Source: Polluticoccus soli (GTDB lineage: Bacteria; Bacteroidota; Bacteroidia; Chitinophagales; Chitinophagaceae). Taken from it: 64,000 nt of DNA. The notes under the pieces were generated by a model. The model did not search any database, was not told the origin of the DNA, and saw nothing but the letters and a program-made list of their open reading frames with translations. A program made the position numbers and the translations under genes. Shown in pieces: positions 43,272 through 51,521 of the stretch; positions within the stretch are counted from its first letter, which is position 1, and each line of letters starts with the position of its first letter. The stretch is taken from the NCBI RefSeq assembly GCF_029269745.1, contig NZ_JARJHT010000003.1, forward strand, positions 431,777 through 495,776, in the 5' to 3' direction.

Positions 43272-43325
43272 ACACTGGTCTAAGCGTCCCGCTTAGACCA
43301 AAAACAAACTAAAGCGTCCGCTTTA
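43272..43325 (+). repeat. Palindromic repeat family 2, copy 4, overlapping a coding end
   Basis: GGTCTAAGCGTCCCGCTTAGACC is followed by AAAAACAAACT and the second hairpin AAAGCGTCCGCTTTA (43311-43325). The second hairpin contains the last codons and stop of the symporter gene on the minus strand. Confidence 0.7.
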
Positions 43326-44985
43326 ACGACCCAAGTAAACTGACAATAACCACAACCAGCGCCCCTATCACATTCAGCCACAGGAAGGAAACAATATCGA
43401 GATTATACACGATCACCACACAAGCCTCGGCTATCACCGCAGCCGTAAACACCACAGTGCCACCGGCGCGCTTCACATAAAACGCCACAAGGAAAATGCC
43501 CAGTATCGTACCATAAAACAGCGACCCTAGTATGTTCACCGCCTCTATCAAGCTACCCATCCGTGTGGCAAACATCGCCACCCCAATGCAGAAGATGCCC
43601 CAGCCCAGCGTATGCAGCCTGCCCAACATCAGCTGGCGGCTTTTATCCGGTTCGTCTTTTACCAGCAACTGTATATCCATCATCGACGAGCTGGCCAGTG
43701 AGTTGATGGCCGCCGATATAGATCCCCACGAGGCTAGAAAGATCACTGCAAACAACAACCCCACCAAACCCTTAGGCAGCGTATGTTTCACAAAGTAGAG
43801 AAAGATGTAGTTGGTATCATTGGCATCAGCACTGTAGCCATGCTTTATCAGTTCCGTTTGCACGGTGCCGCGCAGCGCGTCCACCTCCTCCTGCGTGCGC
43901 TTCAAAGCAGCTGCCATGGGCGCCACCGAATCCTGGTTATGACTGTTGCGTTGCAGCGCCAGTGCTGTTACCTGCTGCTGGTACTTGGTATGCAGTTGCT
44001 GGTACTCCAGCTCAATAGGTATGGCCACTTCCGGTTCACCCTTCGCAAACTTCTTATACGCACCATCATTGAAGTTGACAGGCGCGGGATAGAAACTATA
44101 GAAAGCAAACAACAGCGCACCTATCAGCAGTATCGAGAACTGCATGGGTATTTTCACCAACCCGTTCATCAGCAAACCAAGACGGCTTTCGCGGGTATCC
44201 TTACCGGTGATATACCTGCCTACCTGGCTCTGGTCGGTACCGAAGTAAGAGAGCGCCAAAAAGAACCCACCAATGATACCACTCCAGATATTGTACTTGT
44301 CCTTCCAGTCAAAACCGGTAGTGATCACATTCAGCTTGTCGGACTTACCAGCTACATACAACGCATCGCCCATCGTGACACCTTCGGGCAATCCAGCTAC
44401 CACGAGATAGCCCGCAATAGCCATGGAGCCGAGGATAATGAGGAACTGCAGCTTCTGCGTATGTGCAATGGCTTTGGCACCACCCGTGTAGGTATAGATA
44501 ATAAGCAGCCCACCGGTAATGATATTAGTGAGGTAGATATTCCACCCCATGATAGACGACAGGATGATGGACGGCGCATAAATACTGATACCAGTCGACA
44601 AGCCGCGCGAGATAAGGAACAGCACAGAGGTCAGCAACCTCGTCTTCCTGTCGAAACGTGTCTCAAGATACTCATAAGCGGTATAGACATTCAACTTCTG
44701 GAAGATGGGGATGAACGTGATGCTGATCACCACCATCGCTATCGGCAGTCCGAAGTAATACTGCACAAAGCGCATACCATCAGTGTACGCCTGCCCGGGA
44801 GCAGAAAGAAAAGTGATGGCACTGGCCTGTGTGGCCATGATGCCCAGCAACACAATGTACCAGGGCATGTTCTTGCCCGCCAGTATATAGCTGTCGGAGC
44901 CGGTTTGCCCGCGGCCTTTGTACACACCGTAGGCAATGATACCACCAAGGGTCAGCAGCAGTATAATCCAGTCAAGTGTACTCAC
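43309..44985 (-). CDS. Sodium:solute symporter (SSS family)
   Basis: The 558-residue protein has about 13 membrane spans in the LeuT fold. Conserved features are 'GKNMPWYIVLLGIMATQASA' (TM1/2), 'RFVQYYFGLPIAMV', 'SYFGTDQSQVGRYITGKDTR' and 'SWGSISAAINSLASSSMMDI' (sodium-site serines in TM8). A large soluble insertion with charged helix ('TALALQRNSHNQDSVAPMAA', about 320-375) is unusual. The transported solute is unknown. The start is a GTG at 44985 that overlaps the stop of a 35-residue membrane peptide (GTGA), coupling their translation. The C-terminal residues LKRTL lie in the second hairpin of a palindromic repeat, so the natural terminus may have been replaced. Confidence 0.85.
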   Translation of the reverse strand: MSTLDWIILLLTLGGIIAYGVYKGRGQTGSDSYILAGKNMPWYIVLLGIMATQASAITFLSAPGQAYTDGMRFVQYYFGLPIAMVVISITFIPIFQKLNVYTAYEYLETRFDRKTRLLTSVLFLISRGLSTGISIYAPSIILSSIMGWNIYLTNIITGGLLIIYTYTGGAKAIAHTQKLQFLIILGSMAIAGYLVVAGLPEGVTMGDALYVAGKSDKLNVITTGFDWKDKYNIWSGIIGGFFLALSYFGTDQSQVGRYITGKDTRESRLGLLMNGLVKIPMQFSILLIGALLFAFYSFYPAPVNFNDGAYKKFAKGEPEVAIPIELEYQQLHTKYQQQVTALALQRNSHNQDSVAPMAAALKRTQEEVDALRGTVQTELIKHGYSADANDTNYIFLYFVKHTLPKGLVGLLFAVIFLASWGSISAAINSLASSSMMDIQLLVKDEPDKSRQLMLGRLHTLGWGIFCIGVAMFATRMGSLIEAVNILGSLFYGTILGIFLVAFYVKRAGGTVVFTAAVIAEACVVIVYNLDIVSFLWLNVIGALVVVIVSLLGSLKRTL

Positions 44986-45089
44986 TGCCAGTATTGGGTA
45001 AAGAGGTAATAAAAAAGTATTTGCAGTGCCAACGCCAGCAGCACTGCAAAATACCAGGGAGTCCAGTTCTGTTTGTGTTCAGGCTTCAT
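44982..45089 (-). CDS. Small single-span membrane peptide coupled to the symporter
   Basis: This 35-residue frame starts with ATG at 45087-45089 and reads MKPEHKQNWTPW, then the hydrophobic helix YFAVLLALALQILFYYL, then FTQYWQ. The stop TGA (44982-44984) overlaps the GTG start of the symporter (44983-44985). The frame begins one base after the stop of the PIG-L gene (45091-45093), so all three are a tightly spaced operon. The peptide has the charge pattern of an N-in, single-span protein. It could be a small subunit or regulator of the symporter, by analogy to other SSS proteins with small partners. I know no exact family for it, so this is a prediction. Confidence 0.6.
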   Translation of the reverse strand: MKPEHKQNWTPWYFAVLLALALQILFYYLFTQYWQ

Positions 45090-45090
45090 G

Positions 45091-47544
45091 TTATTTACCT
45101 ACAGACAGCATGTTGAGCAACAAACGTATCGCGCCTTTATTACCAGCCGGCAACTGACGGAAGAACGACAGCGGCGCATATACATAATGACCTTTGCCAA
45201 ACTGCGTGTACAGTGTGGCGCTGGTCAGCGCTTCTTCACCCGCATCGTTCATTTTGAAAATGGTTTGGTACTTCTCATCCCATTTTGCCGGGTAGTATAA
45301 ACCACGCTCCTGCACCCAGCCAGCAAAATCCTGTTGGGTGATCTTATTAGGATGATTGAGTAGCTTATGATCAGGAACTATAAATTCAACGGCAGCATCT
45401 TCTTCAGTAACGCGTTTGCTGGAGAGCGTGATGGGATATGGTCCCAGCTGCGTGGTCGACATATCCTGCAAAGTATTGTACTGCATCACCAGCGTACCAC
45501 CGTTGGCTACGTAGCGCATCAGTTCCGGCATCCATACTGCCATGCGCTTCTCCGTGTTCACCGCGCGTATACCTGTAAGCACTGCATCATATTTCTTCAG
45601 ACGGTCCGCATCAATATCCGATGGCTTCAGTACATCTACCTGCAAGCCTGCAAGACGAAGAATGTCTGGGGTAAGATCGCCAGCACCTTCTATATAACCA
45701 ATGCGCTTGGCAGTAGATTGCCAGTTGCTGCGCAACACTTTGGTGTAAGCATTGGTGAAGTATTGCAGCGTAGGTATGTGGTCATATTCAATGAGATTCT
45801 TGGTACGCATGTAAGCGTTGCTACCTTCTGCGAGCGTAGCCGCGAGGTAAAAGTCATCCTTGCTACCGGCAGTTTCTTTGGCGGTATAATTCACATAGAT
45901 GGTGGTATCAGTACCCTTAGTCATGCTGATGCCTTTCACCACTTTGCTGGTAGTACCATTAAACAGTACCAGCGTTGCATTGTTCAGGTCTTTCAATGTA
46001 TGGATACGTACGCCGGCACTCAAAGAACCATCGGGCGCCACCATCAGCAGCCCGGAAGTAAACTCCAAAGTAACAGGCGGCACTATCCTGATGTTCTGGA
46101 TCACATCACCACGGGTAGGGTCCAGTTTCTTGTACGACAGGGGAACAGGCACTGGATATGTACGGCCATCCACTTTCACATTCACTATTGCATTCAGGTT
46201 GTTGGGCGCCTCGGGGTAACCACGCAGTGTATCAACCGGTATCACGAAGTGCGCACCGTCTTCGCTCTGCTGCGCCAGCCAGTAAGGTTCTGTATAAGGA
46301 GTAGATGCAGGAATAGTGATGCTGCGATCTATAGTGATCAGCGAATCGTGCGGCAACCTGTAGTTCATGGTAGTATCACCATCAGGCCATACAATAGATT
46401 CCACCGTAACCGGCATAGAAGAGCGTGCTATCAGGCGCATGGTAAATGGCAGCGTGCTACCTGCAATGGCTTCGGGCTGTTTGGCATACAGTTCAGCCAT
46501 CAGCCCGGTGCTTTGCATAATGATCTCATCCAGCTCCGCCAGCTTCTGCGTGCGCCAGTAGTCGTCTTTCACTTTCTCTATATCATGGCGCAGTTCCAGC
46601 AAAGCGCCAAGGCTGTTCTCAGGATGCCTGAAGTCGTAAGCGTTCAATATTTGATCTATCTCTTTACCAACCTCGGGGCGGTTCGCGCGCTTCCATGTTA
46701 TATCAACACCATCAAACAGCGAGTTGGTAATTGGTTCACCTGCTACAAGTCTGAAGAATTCGTTCTGCACACCGGGAGTGCTGGGCGTACCTGCACCCTG
46801 ACTTTTGTGTATACTGCGGCTGATGCCCGCCAGCTCACCATAACCCATACCTATCAGCGCGCTGTATTGCCCCACAGGCAGCTTGAAGTCGCCTTCAGAA
46901 ATAGTACTGCGGTCGCCAAAGCGGAAGGAGTTGAACAGGATGCGCTTGGGTTGCCAAACTCCGTAATACTTCAGTTGGTCGGGATACTTGGTTGGATCGC
47001 CAGCTGCTGCAAAAGCTTTCTCCGCTATGATAGCAGATGCGGCGTGTTGTCCATGCCCGGCCTGTTCATTCGGCGGAAAGCGGCAAATGATCACATCGGG
47101 CCTGAATTTGCGTATCACCCACACGGCATCGCTCACCAGCTGGTCTTCGTTCCAGTGCTTGAAGGTCTCCTGGTGTGTCTTCGAGAAACCGAAGTCGATA
47201 GCGCGGGTAAAGAACTGCTCGGCACCATCCAGCCTGCGCGCTTCTATCAGCTCGTGTGTGCGTATCAGTCCCAGCGCCGCACCTTGCTCTTTGCCCAATA
47301 TGTTCTGGCCGCCATCACCACGTGTCAGCGAGAGGTAAGCAGTACGTATATGTTGGTCGTTGGCCAGCCATGCCAGCAGGCGTGTGTTCTCGTCGTCGGG
47401 GTGTGCGGCGAAGTACAGCACATTGGTCAGGTTCTTCAGTCGCGCTATCTCATTATATATCTGCGCCGATGTGCCGGGACGCACCTGCTGCGCAAAAGAA
47501 AACTGAGAGAAAAGAAATGCTAACGGTAAAAAGAGTCTTCTCAT
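45091..47544 (-). CDS. Secreted PIG-L family deacetylase with GATase1-like C-terminus
   Basis: The 817-residue protein has a signal peptide (MRRLFLPLAFLFSQFSFAQ) and a PIG-L/LmbE domain (about 35-300). The zinc-binding motif is AHPDDE (47-52), with 'RTHELIEARRLDGAEQ' and 'NEQAGHGQHAAS' supplying the remaining ligands. A middle region of beta-sandwich type ('EFTSGLLMVAPDGSLSAGVR') follows, then a Rossmann-like GATase1-type C-terminal domain (about 610-817). PIG-L enzymes remove N-acetyl groups from sugars such as GlcNAc derivatives. A role in processing external glycans and uptake by the cotranscribed symporter is plausible but inferred. The start is ATG 47544. Confidence 0.85.
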   Translation of the reverse strand: MRRLFLPLAFLFSQFSFAQQVRPGTSAQIYNEIARLKNLTNVLYFAAHPDDENTRLLAWLANDQHIRTAYLSLTRGDGGQNILGKEQGAALGLIRTHELIEARRLDGAEQFFTRAIDFGFSKTHQETFKHWNEDQLVSDAVWVIRKFRPDVIICRFPPNEQAGHGQHAASAIIAEKAFAAAGDPTKYPDQLKYYGVWQPKRILFNSFRFGDRSTISEGDFKLPVGQYSALIGMGYGELAGISRSIHKSQGAGTPSTPGVQNEFFRLVAGEPITNSLFDGVDITWKRANRPEVGKEIDQILNAYDFRHPENSLGALLELRHDIEKVKDDYWRTQKLAELDEIIMQSTGLMAELYAKQPEAIAGSTLPFTMRLIARSSMPVTVESIVWPDGDTTMNYRLPHDSLITIDRSITIPASTPYTEPYWLAQQSEDGAHFVIPVDTLRGYPEAPNNLNAIVNVKVDGRTYPVPVPLSYKKLDPTRGDVIQNIRIVPPVTLEFTSGLLMVAPDGSLSAGVRIHTLKDLNNATLVLFNGTTSKVVKGISMTKGTDTTIYVNYTAKETAGSKDDFYLAATLAEGSNAYMRTKNLIEYDHIPTLQYFTNAYTKVLRSNWQSTAKRIGYIEGAGDLTPDILRLAGLQVDVLKPSDIDADRLKKYDAVLTGIRAVNTEKRMAVWMPELMRYVANGGTLVMQYNTLQDMSTTQLGPYPITLSSKRVTEEDAAVEFIVPDHKLLNHPNKITQQDFAGWVQERGLYYPAKWDEKYQTIFKMNDAGEEALTSATLYTQFGKGHYVYAPLSFFRQLPAGNKGAIRLLLNMLSVGK

Positions 47545-47551
47545 GATCTAT

Positions 47552-47590
47552 AGAAAAATAAACCCACAGCTGTTGTTACTGGCTGTGGGT
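47552..47590 (-). terminator. Terminator of the DUF2911 gene
   Basis: The stem ACCCACAGC/GCTGTGGGT (47562-47590, loop 11 bases) is followed on the minus strand by TTATTTTTC. Confidence 0.75.
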
Positions 47591-47614
47591 ATAAATATAC
47601 TTGGTTTGCGTTTA

Positions 47615-48460
47615 TTACATTTTGTTGGCTGCGTCTATCACTTTTTGGTTGCTGCGTTGGTATTCACCTTCGTTTGGTGTGCCTTTGGTTAGCTCGATAG
47701 ATTTGTTGGCAGCAGCGATAGCATCAGCTTTGCGGTTTGTCTTCAGCGCGATCTTCGCTTTCAGGTGCCACATGTAGAAAGCCTTAGGATTCTCTTCTAC
47801 TGCTTTGTTTACATAAGTATAAGCCTTCTCCAGGTTCTGGTTGGTCTCGTAGTAGTAGCTGGCAGCCTGGAAATAAGGAATAGAAGGATTGTTGATCGCC
47901 TTATCGATGTCTGCATTCAAACGTGCTTCGTTGTCAGCTTTGATGGGAATGGTCACTTTGGTCTTTTCCCAAGCCATGTCAAGGTTGGCAGTGTTGAAAG
48001 TAATATCGTTGATGCCCATTGTGAACGAGCTAACGGTTTCATTGATCGCCTTAGAAGGAACTTTGAAACGGGCAATATCATCAGCAGTGTTGTAACCCAT
48101 AGCGCCCCAATTGCCAACGCCTTTGTTCAGGATCACTTCCCATTCAGTAGCACCGGGAACGGTGTACAGTGCGTATTCGCCGGCTTTTACAGGTACGCCA
48201 CCGAAAGTAACATCTTCGCCAAATTTGATCTTGGTGGCAGAGTTAGCACCAGTGCGCCATACAGTGTTGTAAGGCACGATGTCGCCAAATATTTTGCGGC
48301 CGCGTATAGACGGACGGCTATAAGACAGTTCGATAGTAGAAGTAGAGAAGTCTTGCGTGATCTTGGTTGTTGGGCTCAGCGCAGGCAGTTTCAGTCCCTG
48401 TGCATAAGCGTCGCTCATCAACGATGCGGCTACGATCAAAGTAAAGGCAAAGCGTTTCAT
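47615..48460 (-). CDS. Secreted DUF2911 protein with TPR-like C-terminus
   Basis: The 281-residue protein starts with a signal peptide (MKRFAFTLIVAASLMSDAYAQ). The DUF2911 beta-domain covers about 25-165: 'ELSYSRPSIRGRKIFGDIVP', 'WRTGANSATKIKFGEDVTFG', 'GEYALYTVPG', 'NWGAMGYNTADDIAR'. The last 100 residues resemble TPR helices ('IPYFQAASYYYETNQNLEKA', 'YMWHLKAKIALKTNRKADAI'). DUF2911 proteins are common in Bacteroidota envelopes and have no known function. The start is ATG 48460. It has a perfect Bacteroidota promoter (TTTG-N19-TACATTTG) and a terminator. Confidence 0.82.
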   Translation of the reverse strand: MKRFAFTLIVAASLMSDAYAQGLKLPALSPTTKITQDFSTSTIELSYSRPSIRGRKIFGDIVPYNTVWRTGANSATKIKFGEDVTFGGVPVKAGEYALYTVPGATEWEVILNKGVGNWGAMGYNTADDIARFKVPSKAINETVSSFTMGINDITFNTANLDMAWEKTKVTIPIKADNEARLNADIDKAINNPSIPYFQAASYYYETNQNLEKAYTYVNKAVEENPKAFYMWHLKAKIALKTNRKADAIAAANKSIELTKGTPNEGEYQRSNQKVIDAANKM

Positions 48461-48487
48461 AATCATTATGTGTTTGATGTGAGATTG

Positions 48488-48518
48488 CAAATGTAGGGGC
48501 AACGAGTTACCCACCAAA
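48488..48518 (-). promoter_or_regulatory. Consensus promoter of the DUF2911 gene
   Basis: On the minus strand TTTG (48518-48515), a 19-base spacer and TACATTTG (48495-48488). This is the clearest full -33/-7 promoter in the window. Confidence 0.75.
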
Positions 48519-48588
48519 ACAATAAAAATCTATAGGGCGTTAAAAAATCTTAAAAGAATGCCGCTAACTTGCGCGCAAATTTCCTCAC

Positions 48589-48891
48589 ATGAATAATATA
48601 GTAAACCTCGCCATCCAGGTATTGCCGCTTGAAAAGAGTCGCCAGGAAGCGTACACCATCATCGACAAAGCCATTGCTACCATCAATGCATCGGGTTTGA
48701 AATATGTAGTATCTCCATTCGAGACCGTTATAGAAGGTCCGTACGATAAGGTGATGCAGTTATTGAATGATATACAAACTGCTTGTTATGAAGGCGGTGC
48801 AGACTCGCTGCTGATCAACATGAAGCTGCACACCAGCAAGGTGACAGATATGGCTATTAATGATAAAATAGGCAAGTACAAAGACCAATAG
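48589..48891 (+). CDS. MTH1187-type thiamine-binding protein (DUF77)
   Basis: The 100-residue protein has the ferredoxin-like fold of the MTH1187/YkoF family: 'VNLAIQVLPLEKSRQEAYTI' (strand 1 and helix), 'GLKYVVSPFETVIEGPYDKV' (strands 2-3) and 'LINMKLHTSKVTDMAINDKI' at the end. Family members bind thiamine or a hydroxymethylpyrimidine. A role in thiamine salvage is possible but no thi genes are adjacent. It is divergent from the DUF2911 gene and followed after 26 bases by pyrF with its own -7 box. Full length. Confidence 0.85.
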   Translation: MNNIVNLAIQVLPLEKSRQEAYTIIDKAIATINASGLKYVVSPFETVIEGPYDKVMQLLNDIQTACYEGGADSLLINMKLHTSKVTDMAINDKIGKYKDQ

Positions 48892-48892
48892 T

Positions 48893-48900
48893 TATTTTTG
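48893..48900 (+). promoter_or_regulatory. -7 box of pyrF
   Basis: TATTTTTG, a TAnnTTTG match, lies 17 bases before the ATG at 48918. Confidence 0.5.
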
Positions 48901-48917
48901 CCTCAAGTTTTTAGGAT

Positions 48918-49721
48918 ATGATGAACCGCGCTCAATTAGTTTCAGCCATCCGCGCCAAGAAGTCGGTGCTTTGTGTAGGCCTTGATACAGACCTCGAAAA
49001 GATACCTAAGCACCTGTATGCGGAAGAAGATCCCGTGTTTGCTTTCAATAAAGCGATCATCGATGCTACCAAAGATTATACGGTTGCATATAAGATCAAT
49101 ACTGCTTTCTACGAGTCGCAGGGTGTGAAGGGCTGGATCAGCATGGGCAAAACGCTCGATTATATTCCTAAAGACATATTCACCATTGCTGATGCTAAAC
49201 GCGGCGACATAGGCAATACCGCCGATCAATACGCCAAGACATTCTTCAGTACTTACCCGTTTGATAGCGTAACTGTTGCTCCCTACATGGGCGCCGACAG
49301 CGTAAAGCCTTTCCTGCAATACGATGGCAACTGGGCTATCGTGCTGGGGCTGACATCAAACCCTGGTAGCGGCGACTTCCAGCTGCAGCAGTGTGGCGGC
49401 GAGTTGTTGTACGAAAAAGTACTGCAAACAGTGGCGGGCTGGGGCAACCCCGGCAACCTGATGTTCGTAATAGGTGCTACCCGCAAAGAGCAACTGCGCG
49501 ACATCCGCAACATGCTGCCGGAGCACTTCTTCCTGGTACCGGGTGTAGGCGCACAAGGCGGTGATGTACCAACGGTATGCGAGAACGCGATGAACAAAGA
49601 CGGAGGCATCCTGATCAACGTATCGCGCGCCATCATCTTTGCCGGCAATGATGCAGACTTTGCGAAACGTGCAGGTGAGGCTGCTGCGGAATACCAGGAA
49701 CAAATGGCGGCTTATTTGTAA
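48918..49721 (+). CDS. pyrF: Orotidine-5'-phosphate decarboxylase (type 2)
   Basis: PyrF decarboxylates OMP to UMP, the last step of pyrimidine synthesis. The 267-residue protein is of the long (group 2) type. The catalytic lysine tetrad lies in FTIADAKRGDIGNTADQYAK (Asp92, Lys94, Asp97), with the sugar-phosphate loop 'LGLTSNPGSGDFQL' and 'VPGVGAQGGDV' at the end of the barrel. The start is ATG 48918; a second Met follows at the next codon. It begins after a TAnnTTTG box and is followed 22 bases later by the DUF2851 gene. Confidence 0.95.
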   Translation: MMNRAQLVSAIRAKKSVLCVGLDTDLEKIPKHLYAEEDPVFAFNKAIIDATKDYTVAYKINTAFYESQGVKGWISMGKTLDYIPKDIFTIADAKRGDIGNTADQYAKTFFSTYPFDSVTVAPYMGADSVKPFLQYDGNWAIVLGLTSNPGSGDFQLQQCGGELLYEKVLQTVAGWGNPGNLMFVIGATRKEQLRDIRNMLPEHFFLVPGVGAQGGDVPTVCENAMNKDGGILINVSRAIIFAGNDADFAKRAGEAAAEYQEQMAAYL

Positions 49722-49743
49722 TTTGAGGGGGTAAACCACCCCT

Positions 49744-51021
49744 ATGCAAGAAAAGTTACTGCAGTTCATCTGGCGATACAGCCTGTACCAACCCGGTGAT
49801 CTATCTACCGATGATGGCGAAACAATCACCATCATTAACTCCGGCAGGTACAATACCAACGCAGGCCCCGACTTCCTCGAGGCCAAAGTACGCGTAGGCA
49901 ATACCGTACTCGCAGGACATATAGAGCTGCACATCAACGCGAGCGACTGGAACAAACACGGCCACCAGGACGACCCCGCTTACCAGAACATTATACTGCA
50001 TGTGGTATATAACAATGATACAGCCCGGGTAGTAGATAATGTACCCGTGCTCGAGCTGGCAAAGCACATCCCGGCGTCGATCATCGAGCAGCACGGCAAT
50101 TTTATCAAGGCAACTGCTAAGATACCCTGCGCTACACAGCTGGCCACTATAAAAGACATTACAAAGGAAAGTTGGCTCAGCCGCCTGCTGGCCGAGCGCT
50201 GGGAAGAAAAGCTGGTAACCTGGAAAGAACTGCTGGCCTCCAGTACGGATGACTGGCGCAACCTGCTCTACTGGCGCATGGCTTATAACTTTGGGTTCAA
50301 GGTCAACTCCGTGCCATTCCAGATGCTGGCGCAATCACTGCCGCTCAACATACTAGCCAAACATCGCGAAAGCCTCATGCAGATAGAAGCGCTGCTGTTC
50401 GGACAAGCGGGGATGCTGGAAGAAGAGTTCAAAGATGAGTATCCGAACACACTGAAGAAAGAATACGCTTACCTCAGGCAGAAGTACAAGCTACAACCGA
50501 TAGCTGGTCACCTATGGAAATTCCTGAGGCTGCGCCCGGCAAACTTCCCAACCATACGCATAGCACAGTTTGCAGCGCTGGTGCACAGGTCGGTTCACCT
50601 CTTCTCGCAAATAGTGGAGACACATACAGTGAAGGAGATACAACCACTGCTGGAAGTAGCGGTGAGCGCGTATTGGAAAGATCACTTCACGTTTGACGAA
50701 GCACAAGAGGGAACCACCAATAAGAAACTTGGGAATTCTTCGATAGAGAACATCGTCATCAATACTATAGCACCTATACAGTTCCTCTATGCAAGTAAGC
50801 ATGGCAATGCACAGCAGCAGGAACGCGCCCTTCAGTTACTGGATGCAGTACCGGCTGAGGACAACAACATCCTCAAAATGTGGAAAGAAAGCAACTGGAC
50901 CGCGCAAAATGCGGCACAATCTCAATCGCTGCTTCAGCTTTACAATAACTATTGTGCAAATAAACGTTGTCTCGACTGTGCTATCGGCCTAAGCATCATA
51001 AGATCAGGGCCAAACAAATAG
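49744..51021 (+). CDS. DUF2851 family protein
   Basis: The 425-residue protein fits the Bacteroidota-specific DUF2851 family. The N-terminal conserved part is 'EKLLQFIWRYSLYQPGDLST', 'GRYNTNAGPDFLEAKVRVGN' and 'AGHIELHINASDWNKHGHQD', followed by a largely helical middle. A cysteine motif lies near the C-terminus (NKRCLDCAIG). A nuclease-like fold has been suggested for the N-terminal 'NAGPDF...GHIELH' pattern by its resemblance to PD-(D/E)XK cores (Asp, Glu in beta strands). I cannot verify that. Its C-terminus overlaps the convergent OsmC gene by 18 bases. Function unknown. Confidence 0.82.
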   Translation: MQEKLLQFIWRYSLYQPGDLSTDDGETITIINSGRYNTNAGPDFLEAKVRVGNTVLAGHIELHINASDWNKHGHQDDPAYQNIILHVVYNNDTARVVDNVPVLELAKHIPASIIEQHGNFIKATAKIPCATQLATIKDITKESWLSRLLAERWEEKLVTWKELLASSTDDWRNLLYWRMAYNFGFKVNSVPFQMLAQSLPLNILAKHRESLMQIEALLFGQAGMLEEEFKDEYPNTLKKEYAYLRQKYKLQPIAGHLWKFLRLRPANFPTIRIAQFAALVHRSVHLFSQIVETHTVKEIQPLLEVAVSAYWKDHFTFDEAQEGTTNKKLGNSSIENIVINTIAPIQFLYASKHGNAQQQERALQLLDAVPAEDNNILKMWKESNWTAQNAAQSQSLLQLYNNYCANKRCLDCAIGLSIIRSGPNK

Positions 51022-51411
51022 CACTGTCTTCTTACAGTCAGGATGGAGGCTCTCTAACACGGGACAGGTAAGCGCTGCGTGTTCCAATAGCTTCTTCTCT
51101 TTATCGGTATACGTCTGTGTCTTAGGAAAGTAAAGATTCACTTTGACCTCGCCGATCCTCCTTGGGTTGGCTACCATGATCTTCTCGATCTCGCACTCTA
51201 CACCATCTATTACGATGTTGTGAGCGTTGGCTGTAATGCCCATCACGGTCACCATACACGAAGCCAATGCAGTGGCTACTAGGTCTGTAGGCGAGAAGCG
51301 TTCGCCTTTTCCATTGTTGTCAGTTGGTGCGTCTGTTTCTATTTCCGATCCTGAGCGGAGGTGCGTTGCTGTGGCCCGCAAACCGCCTGTGTATACTACT
51401 TTCGAGGTCAT
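51004..51411 (-). CDS. OsmC-family peroxiredoxin
   Basis: OsmC/Ohr proteins reduce organic hydroperoxides with two cysteines. The 135-residue protein has Cys52 in 'ATALASCMVTVMGITANAHN' and Cys116 in 'AALTCPVLESLHPDC', spaced as in the family; there is also a preceding Cys73 ('GVECEIEKIMV'). The 'GERFSPTDLVATALASC' start of the domain is conserved. The end lies within the DUF2851 frame on the opposite strand. Alone without a visible regulator (OhrR). Classification as OsmC rather than Ohr is by the general pattern. Confidence 0.87.
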   Translation of the reverse strand: MTSKVVYTGGLRATATHLRSGSEIETDAPTDNNGKGERFSPTDLVATALASCMVTVMGITANAHNIVIDGVECEIEKIMVANPRRIGEVKVNLYFPKTQTYTDKEKKLLEHAALTCPVLESLHPDCKKTVLFVWP

Positions 51412-51478
51412 GGCCTGTATTTTGAGTTAAAATTACTGGTATCTGATTTTGGAACCAAAGTTTATCGTACCTTAAATG

Positions 51479-51486
51479 TACGTTTG
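51479..51486 (+). promoter_or_regulatory. -7 box of the beta-barrel gene upstream of lipA
   Basis: TACGTTTG, a TAnnTTTG match, 35 bases before the ATG at 51522. Confidence 0.5.
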
Positions 51487-51521
51487 AGGGAAAGGCTAAA
51501 AGTGTTGATTAAGAAAAGTAT

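Noticed and set aside
45367..47523. 718-residue open frame on the plus strand
   Set aside because: It is the antisense shadow of the PIG-L gene; the composition is unlike a protein and the opposite strand carries clear catalytic motifs.
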